This document shows positions 46,514 to 54,979 of a stretch of DNA of 64,000 nucleotides, piece by piece. The notes beneath the pieces were generated by a model. It saw only the letters and a program-made list of their open reading frames with translations. It had not been told where the DNA came from and did no database searches. A program made the translations under genes and the position numbers. Each line of letters starts with the position of its first letter. Position 1 is the first letter of the stretch. Origin of the DNA: Ignavibacteria bacterium (GTDB lineage: Bacteria > Bacteroidota > Ignavibacteria > Ignavibacteriales > SURF-24). The stretch covers positions 21,099 to 85,098 of the forward strand of contig JAAXKN010000019.1 of NCBI GenBank assembly GCA_025612375.1, in the 5' to 3' direction.

Positions 46514-46548
46514 TTAGTGCTTAGTCCTAAATGAGGGTAAAACTCAAC

Positions 46549-47508
46549 ATGAAAAAGAAAATATTATATGGATTACTTTTATCGGCGGTCCTGGTTTCCG
46601 CAGAACTGTTCACCGGGTGCAAGGAAAAGGATAATACACTTGCGCCATATACTGAAACAACAAAACTCTCCCAGGTGACGGTCGAACAGGGGTCGTTTAA
46701 GCCCGAACTTACCTGGGTGGGCGGCTATGCAACGGTAATCGGCATAAACCGCGGCGACAAGGCAGCTCTTGATACCTCCCTGGTATGGCTCGTTTATATG
46801 CCGGGTAACGCAATTCACTACCCCCTCAGGTTCGGCACACTCCCTTCAGGTGCACAGGACCTGACACAGCAGTACGGCGGAAAACAGCTGGACAGCCTGC
46901 AGGAAGATACTAAATATACGTACTGGGTTGTAAAAGAAGATGTCTGGAACCAGCTCTCCCAGTCTAAAGGGAAAGTGCTCCAGGTGGACCCTTCCTTGGC
47001 CGCAGCAACAGTTAAAACAGCAGCCGATTCCATTAAAGTGTCCCCTTTCAGCCTGACCATGAAAACTCAAAATATTGACGTGTTTATAAATATCAGCGAC
47101 GTTACTGTCTTTGGCCAGCTGGCCGACTTAACAGTTATACAGCCGAAGACAAGCAATAACCCGACCTTTGCATGGACTATTACACAGTCGGACGTTAAAG
47201 ATCCCCTCGTCTCGGCCATGGGAATAACCGAGGGAAACCAGTACAACGAAAGCAAAATTGTCTGGGAGGTATGGTCTGAAGAACCCGGTGCAAACGGGAA
47301 ATCGGTTTATGGAAAGAAAAACCTCATTGGCTCCCCTATTGTAGCAGGGCAGCAGTTCGCCGGAACAAAAGTTTTTAACCAGTACCCCTCTGAAGGCTTG
47401 AAGAGAAACACTGACTATTATTTCTGGATAGCCAATAAGGACTGGGATGGCAGCGGAAGATTTTTGTTTACGGCAAACTACGCATATGTAGTATTCCATA
47501 CCTGGTAA
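46549..47508 (+). CDS. Lipoprotein of unknown function
   Basis: About 319 residues from ATG 46549, which directly begins the signal (KKKILYGLLLSAVLVSAELF) ending at the lipobox LFTGC. The frame opens at 46531 but those six residues do not fit a signal. Downstream sequence is beta-rich and repeats a pattern of L/V-TW and Y-FWI strands (YTYWVVKED, DYYFWIANKD), suggesting fibronectin-like or immunoglobulin-like modules. No family recognised. It is co-directional and closely spaced (about 30 bp) between GWxTD and barrel genes. Confidence 0.65.
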   Translation: MKKKILYGLLLSAVLVSAELFTGCKEKDNTLAPYTETTKLSQVTVEQGSFKPELTWVGGYATVIGINRGDKAALDTSLVWLVYMPGNAIHYPLRFGTLPSGAQDLTQQYGGKQLDSLQEDTKYTYWVVKEDVWNQLSQSKGKVLQVDPSLAAATVKTAADSIKVSPFSLTMKTQNIDVFINISDVTVFGQLADLTVIQPKTSNNPTFAWTITQSDVKDPLVSAMGITEGNQYNESKIVWEVWSEEPGANGKSVYGKKNLIGSPIVAGQQFAGTKVFNQYPSEGLKRNTDYYFWIANKDWDGSGRFLFTANYAYVVFHTW

Positions 47509-47536
47509 CATTCGAATTTTTAACCGGAGAAGGCGC

Positions 47537-48823
47537 ATGAAACTGAATCGAATTTTTATACTCATAACGGCAGTAACCCTGCTCAACGGACCTCTAAGCG
47601 CAGGCGGAACTAATTATTACTCACTTTACGGCGCACGTACACTTGCACTTAACGGGCTCTATATTGCCGGCGTAGACGGCCTGAACTCTACATTCTCCAA
47701 CCCTGCTTCATTGAGCTATCTTACAGGAAGCAGCCTCAGGCTTACGGTCGCAGACCTGCTCGAACAGCAGGAGTTTAACAGCACAAGAAACGGCCTGTTT
47801 AATTCTTACAGGAATGACAACTTTAACTTAGGAGGCGGCCTTTACTGGAACTTTGCACCCGGAATGACTGCTGCAGTGGCATACCAGCCGTTTGTTAATT
47901 ATGAGGTCGACTGGCCTTATACTGTTTTCAGCACACGCGATTCAAACGCTGTTATTCTGGCCTTCGATATGACAAACCGCCTGAACGTCAGCGCCATTTC
48001 CCCCTCCTTCGGCATCAGCTTTGGAACCATTTCTCTGGGACTTAGTGCAAACATATATCACGTAACCCAGTTTTTGGCTTTCCCTCTCCAGAATAACAGG
48101 CCTCAGGGACTTGCAGGCTATCAGGTTGAATACGATGAGAATGCCTGGGCCTATGGCTTTACACTCGGCGCTATGGCAGACCTGTCTGAAAACCTGCGGC
48201 TGGGCTTAATGGTAAGAAGCGCTTTTAAGGCGGACCTCAAAGGCGACGCAAAGAGCAGCATGTTCGCCGCACTCGACTCTACAGAAACCAATGTAAATGT
48301 TGCCTCAAAATTCGAAATGCCATGGGTAATGGGCCTCGGTGCCGTATATAAACTGAGCCAGAGCGTTGCCGTGAATATAGACATGTCATACAGCCTCTGG
48401 GGAAATACACAAAAGACAACAAATTTTACTACCGAAAACCGGCTGTGGCAGAACGGGCTTAACCAGACCGATTCACTCCTGGGTATAAGCCCTGCAAGTA
48501 TTCCTATGAATTTAAGAAACAGCTTCAGCGCAGGCCTCGGATTTGAAATTACAGGTTCTGAAGAGATGAGCTACCGCTTTGGCTACAGGTTCAGCCAGAG
48601 CCAGAATACAGCTGAATCTTACACTATGCTAACTCCCGGCGTAAGTCAGCACTGGTTCTCATTTGGCATAGAGTACAGGGATGAAAATTATACCGTGGAT
48701 GCGGGAATTGCTTATTCTGCCGGGGTAAGCAGGCAAGTAAATAACGGCGCGCTTTCACCAACTTCCGGCAAATACAGCTCTAACAATATTGTGCCGGCAG
48801 TAAGCATCAATTATGCTTTCTAA
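47537..48823 (+). CDS. FadL/OmpP1-like outer-membrane barrel protein
   Basis: 428 residues with a Sec signal (to about 22). The N-terminal signature GARTLALNGLYIAGVDGLNSTFSNPASLSYL is like that of FadL/PorV relatives, followed by alternating amphipathic strands and a terminal NIVPAVSINYAF. It probably forms a hydrophobic-substrate or cargo channel in the outer membrane. It ends the importer operon; GGAGAAGG precedes the ATG. Ligand unknown. Confidence 0.7.
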   Translation: MKLNRIFILITAVTLLNGPLSAGGTNYYSLYGARTLALNGLYIAGVDGLNSTFSNPASLSYLTGSSLRLTVADLLEQQEFNSTRNGLFNSYRNDNFNLGGGLYWNFAPGMTAAVAYQPFVNYEVDWPYTVFSTRDSNAVILAFDMTNRLNVSAISPSFGISFGTISLGLSANIYHVTQFLAFPLQNNRPQGLAGYQVEYDENAWAYGFTLGAMADLSENLRLGLMVRSAFKADLKGDAKSSMFAALDSTETNVNVASKFEMPWVMGLGAVYKLSQSVAVNIDMSYSLWGNTQKTTNFTTENRLWQNGLNQTDSLLGISPASIPMNLRNSFSAGLGFEITGSEEMSYRFGYRFSQSQNTAESYTMLTPGVSQHWFSFGIEYRDENYTVDAGIAYSAGVSRQVNNGALSPTSGKYSSNNIVPAVSINYAF

Positions 48824-48967
48824 TTGCAGATAAATTAAGAGTGTTGCTAAAGTAGACGATAACCCTAATTTCTAATGATTCTTTCTCCGGGTAACTAATA
48901 TTAAAATGGTTAACAGCATTAGTGAGTTGTTCTTAACCGTTAAACAAAACAAAATCAGGAGGTAATT

Positions 48968-50929
48968 ATGAGAAAGGTAAGTGTACTGGTTCTTGCACTT
49001 TTACTTTTAACATCTCTGTCGATTGTTTCCGCACAGGATTATGTACGGAAAAAAGTGGATGTACCAAGGGCAACAGGTACAATTAAAATTGACGGAAAGA
49101 TGGATGATGCAGACTGGGCAAACGCTGCTCATGCAGATATGATAACCAATAAGGGTTATGAAATTTGGACAAATAAGTATTACCGCGAAGGACTCAAAGC
49201 ACCGGACTATGATGCAATGTATGGCCGCATGCTCTGGTCAGAGGATACTCTTTACGTTTTCATGCACATCGATGAATTCGTAAATGACTCTACAAACCTC
49301 TTCTGGAAAGGCAAATGGACAGGAGATCAGCTCTTCATAAGCCTTTCAGACAGGCTCGGAATCGACATGAAGGGATGGTATGATGGAAACATCTATGCCG
49401 CTCCCGACGGGCCTTATCATCTCTGGATCTTTGGTGATAAGGTTACATTAAATGGTGGTGATACGACCAAGGTGCCTGAAGAGTACAGAGCAAGGCCGCA
49501 GGATTCCCTTATTATAAATCCTGATGCTTCAAAATTTGTACGCTGGGCTACATTCATTGATACCACCAAGGGTGTCTGGGACATTGAATTGGCAATCTAT
49601 AATCCTGGCGTTTCTGAACAGGGTCAGATAGGCTTTAACATAGGCGGCAGCACAGGCTCACGCCAGAGTGATGCGGAATTCCACGATGCCTATGCATATT
49701 ATACATGGCAGCCCAATAAGCCGAACGATCCCTATACAGATCCAACCACAGACTCAAAGGATCCCGGATATTATAACCTTGCAAGCTCAAAAGACTGGGC
49801 ACTGCTGAACTTCCTGCCCGGCACAAAGGACAGTGTTACACGCAAGACCGTAACTGTTCCCAAGGCAACAGGCTTAATTAAGATCGACGGTAAAATGGAC
49901 GAGGTAGACTGGACAAATGCTGCTCATGCAGATATGATAACCAATAAGGGTTATGAAATTTGGACAAATAAGTATTACCGCGAAGGACTCAAAGCACCGG
50001 ACTATGATGCAATGTATGGCCGCATGCTCTGGTCAGAGGATACTCTTTACGTTTTCATGCACATCGATGAATTCGTAAATGACTCTACAAACCTCTTCTG
50101 GAAAGGCAAATGGACAGGAGATCAGCTCTTCATAAGCCTTTCAGACAGGCTCGGAATCGACATGAAGGGATGGTATGATGGAAACATCTATGCCGCTCCC
50201 GACGGCCCTTACCACTTCCTTGTCTTAGGAGACAAAGTAACACTGAATAATGGCGATACTACTAACATTCCTGAAGAATACCAGAAGTTCCCGGGTGATA
50301 CTGTTATAATTCATCCCGATGCTTCAAAGTATGCCCGCTGGGCTACATTCATTGATACCACCAAGGGTGTCTGGGATGTTGAAATGGCTATCTATAATCC
50401 GGGTGTTGCATATCAGGGTATACTCGGCTTTAACATAGGCGGCAGCACAGGTTCACGCCAGAGTGATGCGGAATTCCACGATGCCTATGCATATTATACA
50501 TGGCAGCCCAACAAACCAAATGATCCTTATACAGATCCAACAACAGACTCAAAGGATCCTGGCTTCTATAACCTCGCAAACTCGAAGCACTGGGCAGTAC
50601 TCCAATTCGGACCGTCAGGCGTCTCAGGGGTTGAAACAGACAATTCATTCAAGGGTGTTCCTTCAAAGTATGCTCTGGAACAGAACTTCCCGAATCCTTT
50701 CAACCCGTCAACTTCAATCCGTTTTGACGTTCCGCAGGAAGGCTTTGTTACACTTAAGGTTTACAACATTGTAGGCCAGGTTGTAGCTACTCTGGTGAAC
50801 AACCAGTCGCTTTCAGCCGGACGCCACATCGTAAGCTTTGACGCCGGCAGGCTCTCAAGCGGTGTTTACTTCTACACTATGGAAGCAAGCGGCGTGGTTA
50901 TAACAAAGAAAATGATGCTCTTGAAGTAA
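48968..50929 (+). CDS. Surface glycan-binding protein with two CBM9-like repeats and T9SS sorting domain
   Basis: 653 residues. The signal ends at about residue 22. Two tandem modules of about 265 residues follow (about 24-290 and 291-555), each with PRATGTIKIDGKMDD or the like, WSEDTLYVFMHIDEFVND and FNIGGSTGSRQSDAEFHDAY, resembling CBM9/DOMON-type sugar-binding folds. A T9SS sorting domain ends the protein (NFPNPFNPSTSIRFDV to KMMLLK). No catalytic residues recognised. The DNA of the two modules is identical over 287 bp (49124-49410 and 49919-50205). A perfect AGGAGGT box precedes the ATG, so strong expression is expected. It heads the second uptake cassette. Confidence 0.85.
   Translation: MRKVSVLVLALLLLTSLSIVSAQDYVRKKVDVPRATGTIKIDGKMDDADWANAAHADMITNKGYEIWTNKYYREGLKAPDYDAMYGRMLWSEDTLYVFMHIDEFVNDSTNLFWKGKWTGDQLFISLSDRLGIDMKGWYDGNIYAAPDGPYHLWIFGDKVTLNGGDTTKVPEEYRARPQDSLIINPDASKFVRWATFIDTTKGVWDIELAIYNPGVSEQGQIGFNIGGSTGSRQSDAEFHDAYAYYTWQPNKPNDPYTDPTTDSKDPGYYNLASSKDWALLNFLPGTKDSVTRKTVTVPKATGLIKIDGKMDEVDWTNAAHADMITNKGYEIWTNKYYREGLKAPDYDAMYGRMLWSEDTLYVFMHIDEFVNDSTNLFWKGKWTGDQLFISLSDRLGIDMKGWYDGNIYAAPDGPYHFLVLGDKVTLNNGDTTNIPEEYQKFPGDTVIIHPDASKYARWATFIDTTKGVWDVEMAIYNPGVAYQGILGFNIGGSTGSRQSDAEFHDAYAYYTWQPNKPNDPYTDPTTDSKDPGFYNLANSKHWAVLQFGPSGVSGVETDNSFKGVPSKYALEQNFPNPFNPSTSIRFDVPQEGFVTLKVYNIVGQVVATLVNNQSLSAGRHIVSFDAGRLSSGVYFYTMEASGVVITKKMMLLK
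49124..50205 (+). repeat. 287-bp perfect direct repeat inside the glycan-binding gene
   Basis: 49124-49410 and 49919-50205 are identical by direct reading, with a period of 795 bp. Flanking parts of the two modules are similar but diverged, then become near-identical again around 49545-49590/50340-50385 and 49630-49770/50425-50565. Confidence 0.9.
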
Positions 50930-50942
50930 TTTGTTCCATACG

Positions 50943-50974
50943 GGAAGCCTGGCCTGAAATATGGCCGGGCTTCC
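50943..50974 (+). terminator. Hairpin between the glycan-binding and dehydrogenase genes
   Basis: GGAAGCCTGGCC pairs with GGCCGGGCTTCC with a single mismatched pair and an 8-nt loop, 14 bp after the stop. No T-run, so it may be an mRNA stabiliser or a weak terminator. Confidence 0.6.
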
Positions 50975-51023
50975 GGTAATAAATGGTAAGATTAAATTTC
51001 GAATAAATTTTCCGGAGAACAAT

Positions 51024-51977
51024 ATGCGCTCTGCACTATTATATGGCCCACACGATTTTAGAATTGAAAACTGCCCTACTCCCCATATGGGTGATGATGA
51101 ATGCCTCATCAGGGTAAAAGCCTGCGGAGTCTGCCACTCGGAGCTCCACCAGTGGGAAGTGAAAATTAAAGATTTGGAATACCCCCGCCACATCGGACAC
51201 GAAGTGGCAGGTGAAATTATTAAAGTAGGAAAAAATGTGAAGGATTTTAAGCCGGGCGACAGGGTGGCCATATGGGCAGATGGCAAAGGCTATGCAGAAG
51301 AACTCGTGGCAACGCCCGACAGGCTCTGTATCATATCTCCTGAAATTCCCTATGAACTTGCTCTTTCTGAACCTATTGCCTGTACCACAAACGGGGTGAC
51401 AAAGGCCAATATCCAGTTAGATGATACGGTTGCTCTCGTTGGAACAGGTTTTATGGGACTCATACTGCTGCAGGAAATTAAACTAAGAGGGGTGAAAAAG
51501 TTAATTGCAATAGACGTTCGCGATGAAATGCTGGCGCTTGCTGAAAAACTCGGCGCTGATGTGGTGATAAATCCAAAGAAAGAAGACCCCGTAAAGAAAA
51601 TTAAAGAACTTACAAACGATAAGGGAGTGGATATTTGCTTTGAAGTTGGCGGCGTACAGTCAACTTTTGAACTAGCCCCTGAACTCGTTAGAATGGAAGG
51701 AAAACTCGTAATCTTCGGCTACCATCCCGGCCCCCGTCAAATAAAGGACCTCGGATACTGGAACTGGATGGCTTTTGACATTATAAATGCTCATTTCAGG
51801 GATTTGAATACAATTCTCAAAGGCGCGCGCGTGGGTATGGAACTCTTAAACGAGGGTAAAATCAACATGTCACCTCTGATTACTCATAGATATAAACTTG
51901 ACGAAATTGAATCGGCTTTTACTGCTGCCAGGGAAAAACCCTCCGGCTTCGTTAAATCTGTAATTGTAATGGATTAG
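51024..51977 (+). CDS. Zinc-type alcohol dehydrogenase without the structural-zinc cluster
   Basis: About 317 residues from ATG 51024, which has a CCGGAG box; the longer frame to 50961 would start inside the upstream hairpin. The medium-chain dehydrogenase fold has catalytic ligands Cys37 (CGVCHSE) and His59-Glu60 (HIGHE), and the NAD loop LVGTGFMGLI. The region around 85-100, where the four structural cysteines usually lie, reads IWADGKGYAEEL and has none. Substrate unknown; a polyol or sugar alcohol is plausible given the context. It sits between the glycan-binding protein and the second TonB receptor. Confidence 0.82.
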   Translation: MRSALLYGPHDFRIENCPTPHMGDDECLIRVKACGVCHSELHQWEVKIKDLEYPRHIGHEVAGEIIKVGKNVKDFKPGDRVAIWADGKGYAEELVATPDRLCIISPEIPYELALSEPIACTTNGVTKANIQLDDTVALVGTGFMGLILLQEIKLRGVKKLIAIDVRDEMLALAEKLGADVVINPKKEDPVKKIKELTNDKGVDICFEVGGVQSTFELAPELVRMEGKLVIFGYHPGPRQIKDLGYWNWMAFDIINAHFRDLNTILKGARVGMELLNEGKINMSPLITHRYKLDEIESAFTAAREKPSGFVKSVIVMD

Positions 51978-52030
51978 TTAAAGAGTGAAAAGAAAAACAA
52001 TTTGCACTGCAAATTCATGAGGATAGTGTC

Positions 52031-54904
52031 ATGGCTCTAAAAAAAATAACCCGAAAATATCTTCCGGCAGCTATACTTTCTGCCGTAATCGTCGTTCTCT
52101 TTTCAATGGAATCCTTTGCCCAGACAGGGGGAAAAATTACAGGAAAGGTAAGGGATGCCGGCACAAGAGAACCTTTGCCCGGAGTAACAATCCGTGTTGA
52201 AGGCACCGGGCAGGGTGCCGTAACTGACGTCGAAGGCGATTACTATATCCTGAACGTGCGCCCCGGAACCTACAGCGTCCAGGCCTCCATGGTGGGATAT
52301 AAAAACATCCTCAAAACAGGCGTCAGCGTCAGCGCAAACCATACAACTAACCTGGATTATGAACTGGATGCAACAGTCGTACAGGTGGGGCAGGATGTGG
52401 TCGTGGTTGCCGAGAGGCCACTGGTCGAGAAGGACCAGACTTCAACAAGGCACTACGTCGAGGCTACGGACATTGCCGCCCGGCCGACCACACAGCTGAC
52501 TGAAATTCTTACCACACTGCCTGGTATCGATATGAGTAACGGGCAGGTAGTGGTCAGAAGAGGCTCACTTGACCAGGTCTCATTCCTTATTGACGGTATA
52601 AGAGCCCGCAACCCTCTGGACTTTCAGCCTTATACAAATATTAATATAACTGCCATACAGGAGCTGGAAGTCATCACGGGCGGCTTCAATGCCGAGTACG
52701 GCGAGGCTCAGTCGGGTGTGTTTAACATTATTACAAAAGAAGGCGGAAACTCAATTACAGGAACAAGTGAATTCCGCTGGACTCCTGCAGGCCTTCATCA
52801 CTGGGGAACTGCTTTCTACGACTACTCAACTAATCGCTACTGGGAAAATACTCACGCAAGACACCTCCAGTGGTGGATAGATAACCCTAACCAGTGGGTC
52901 GATCCTAACGGCATTCCGGGCAACGATCCTAAAAGCATCTGGACACCGGAACAGGCCTACCAGGACTATATGAACACTCATCAGCCCCTGACCGATTATA
53001 CCAACCGCGACTCATATCAGGAGGAACTCTCCATTGGTGGACCCGTTCCTTTGATCCGTGACATGTTCTTTTTTATCTCCGGCAAGTACCGCACCGCTCC
53101 GCCTGTTACAGGCAACAGCATCAGAAACAAGGGTACATGGTTTGACGGAACGGCAAAGCTGACCTTAAAGACCAGCGATGCGGTTAAATTTATGTTCTCG
53201 GGCTTCTACGGCATTCAGAATACAAACCAGGGAATGGAATATATGGATGCAGACTGGATAACTGGTTACGGCCTGGATAACAAATATGCTTATTACGACT
53301 ACCCCGGATACCCTGAGCACAGAACCGACGGCCAGATACTTCAGATGACTCACGTCCTGGGCGTTAGCACTTTCTACCAGGTTCAGCTGAGCAGAAACCA
53401 TACATACCGGAGCCAGGGCGTGTTCCCAAACGATCCTAACGGCTGGGATCTTGGCGTACCTCTTTATGACCGCCTGAGGGCGGTGGACCAGTATGGAAAT
53501 CCTATACCCGGCGGATACAATAACCTGATCGGCCTCCATACAACCGGCTATTACTACAGGGGCCACGATGATAATACCGACCTTTCACTTTCAGGCAACA
53601 TGACAAGCCAGCTCAATAAATACTGGCAGATGAAAGGCGGGGCTGACCTTACATACTATACCTTGAAACGCTTCCAGGAAACAAAAGCCTTTAAGGCTAT
53701 TGAAGACAATACATATCATCCATATGAAGGCAATCTTTACTTCCAGAATAAACTTGAATTCGGCGGCCTTATAATGAACCTCGGCTTACGCTACGATTTC
53801 TATAACGTAAACGATAAGGTCTACACAAATCCTTTTGACCCGCTGGATATTACTACGGCTGCCCTTGAAAACAGGGCCCCGCATCCGCAGACAGAACCAA
53901 CAAAACTCTATGGGCAGCTTTCCCCCAGAATCGGTATCTCTCACCCGATCTCTGAGAAAACTGTGCTCCATTTCTCTTACGGCCACTTCTTCCAGAGAGC
54001 CAGCTTTGGTGACTATGGCGAAGGTACTGCTGTCTCCGGTATCCTCAATACTTATTTGATCCGTCTCGATTCGGCTACTGTAATTCCTTACAACCTCGGC
54101 AACAGGGACTTAAAACCGAGGAAAACTGTTGCCTACGAGCTCGGTATTGAACATAACTTCGAAGGCCTGGTTGCAGATTTGACGGCATTCTATAAAGATA
54201 TTACAAAAACTATCAGAACAGTTACGGTTTATACTCTTAGCGGCGCACGATACCTGACTTCAGGTAACGGCGACTATGGCGACGCAAAGGGTATCGAAAT
54301 TTCAATCACAAAACCGATGACAGGATTCTGGGGCGGATACCTGAACTACTCCTGGAGTACAGGTATTTACGGACGCTCGGGCGACCCTACGGTAATAGTT
54401 CCCCCGGGATCAAACATTCAGGTAAGCCAGAACTATGACATTGGCGACGCTATTGCATATGACCCTTCACGCCTTAAGTTCGGCCTTACTTTCGTCGTTC
54501 CGCGGGATTTTACATGGATGAGCAGCTTACTTGCTAATCTGCAGCTTTCGCTGGATTATCAGGTCTACTATCCTAACCCGAATATTCCTGAAGACGTTTT
54601 CCCCGAGGCTGGAAAGAACTTCATGCGTACTTCCAACAGAAATGCTGATATCAGAATTAGAAAGGAATTTGACTTTAAGATAATCCGCCCCGCTTTCTTT
54701 GTTGAAATCCATAATGCTTTCAACGATAAGTGGGTTAACTTCAGCGTAGTTAAAACCGCTTCACCGGAGGATAGGGTGAAATTCGTTAACTCTGGCTTTA
54801 CACAGTTCCCGGAAAAAAATGTCAACGGCGCACCTTTCCCCGACGTGCTTGAGTACACTAATCTTCCGCGCCAGGTTGTCTTTGGTTTTGCACTCAGCCT
54901 TTAG
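52031..54904 (+). CDS. TonB-dependent receptor (SusC-like), second cassette
   Basis: 957 residues: Sec signal (to about 31), carboxypeptidase-regulatory-like domain (about 35-125, GKITGKVRDAGTREPLPGVT), plug (VVVVAERPLVEKDQTS, then VSFLIDGIRARNP and FNAEYGEAQSGVFNIITK) and a large barrel ending in VVFGFALSL. It parallels the receptor at 26756, with a different middle region, so it probably handles a different oligosaccharide. No SusD follows; the next genes are the exported protein and PorV-like barrel of this cassette. Confidence 0.92.
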   Translation: MALKKITRKYLPAAILSAVIVVLFSMESFAQTGGKITGKVRDAGTREPLPGVTIRVEGTGQGAVTDVEGDYYILNVRPGTYSVQASMVGYKNILKTGVSVSANHTTNLDYELDATVVQVGQDVVVVAERPLVEKDQTSTRHYVEATDIAARPTTQLTEILTTLPGIDMSNGQVVVRRGSLDQVSFLIDGIRARNPLDFQPYTNINITAIQELEVITGGFNAEYGEAQSGVFNIITKEGGNSITGTSEFRWTPAGLHHWGTAFYDYSTNRYWENTHARHLQWWIDNPNQWVDPNGIPGNDPKSIWTPEQAYQDYMNTHQPLTDYTNRDSYQEELSIGGPVPLIRDMFFFISGKYRTAPPVTGNSIRNKGTWFDGTAKLTLKTSDAVKFMFSGFYGIQNTNQGMEYMDADWITGYGLDNKYAYYDYPGYPEHRTDGQILQMTHVLGVSTFYQVQLSRNHTYRSQGVFPNDPNGWDLGVPLYDRLRAVDQYGNPIPGGYNNLIGLHTTGYYYRGHDDNTDLSLSGNMTSQLNKYWQMKGGADLTYYTLKRFQETKAFKAIEDNTYHPYEGNLYFQNKLEFGGLIMNLGLRYDFYNVNDKVYTNPFDPLDITTAALENRAPHPQTEPTKLYGQLSPRIGISHPISEKTVLHFSYGHFFQRASFGDYGEGTAVSGILNTYLIRLDSATVIPYNLGNRDLKPRKTVAYELGIEHNFEGLVADLTAFYKDITKTIRTVTVYTLSGARYLTSGNGDYGDAKGIEISITKPMTGFWGGYLNYSWSTGIYGRSGDPTVIVPPGSNIQVSQNYDIGDAIAYDPSRLKFGLTFVVPRDFTWMSSLLANLQLSLDYQVYYPNPNIPEDVFPEAGKNFMRTSNRNADIRIRKEFDFKIIRPAFFVEIHNAFNDKWVNFSVVKTASPEDRVKFVNSGFTQFPEKNVNGAPFPDVLEYTNLPRQVVFGFALSL

Positions 54905-54979
54905 GACTGATTTGTTAAGAAGTGATATTCCAAAATTTAGAAAGCTATAAAATAAACTATATAACGCAAGGTCGTTAAA

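Noticed and set aside
50961..51023. Upstream ATG for the alcohol dehydrogenase
   Set aside because: It lies within the GC-rich hairpin, lacks a ribosome-binding site, and the added residues do not fit the dehydrogenase N-terminus.
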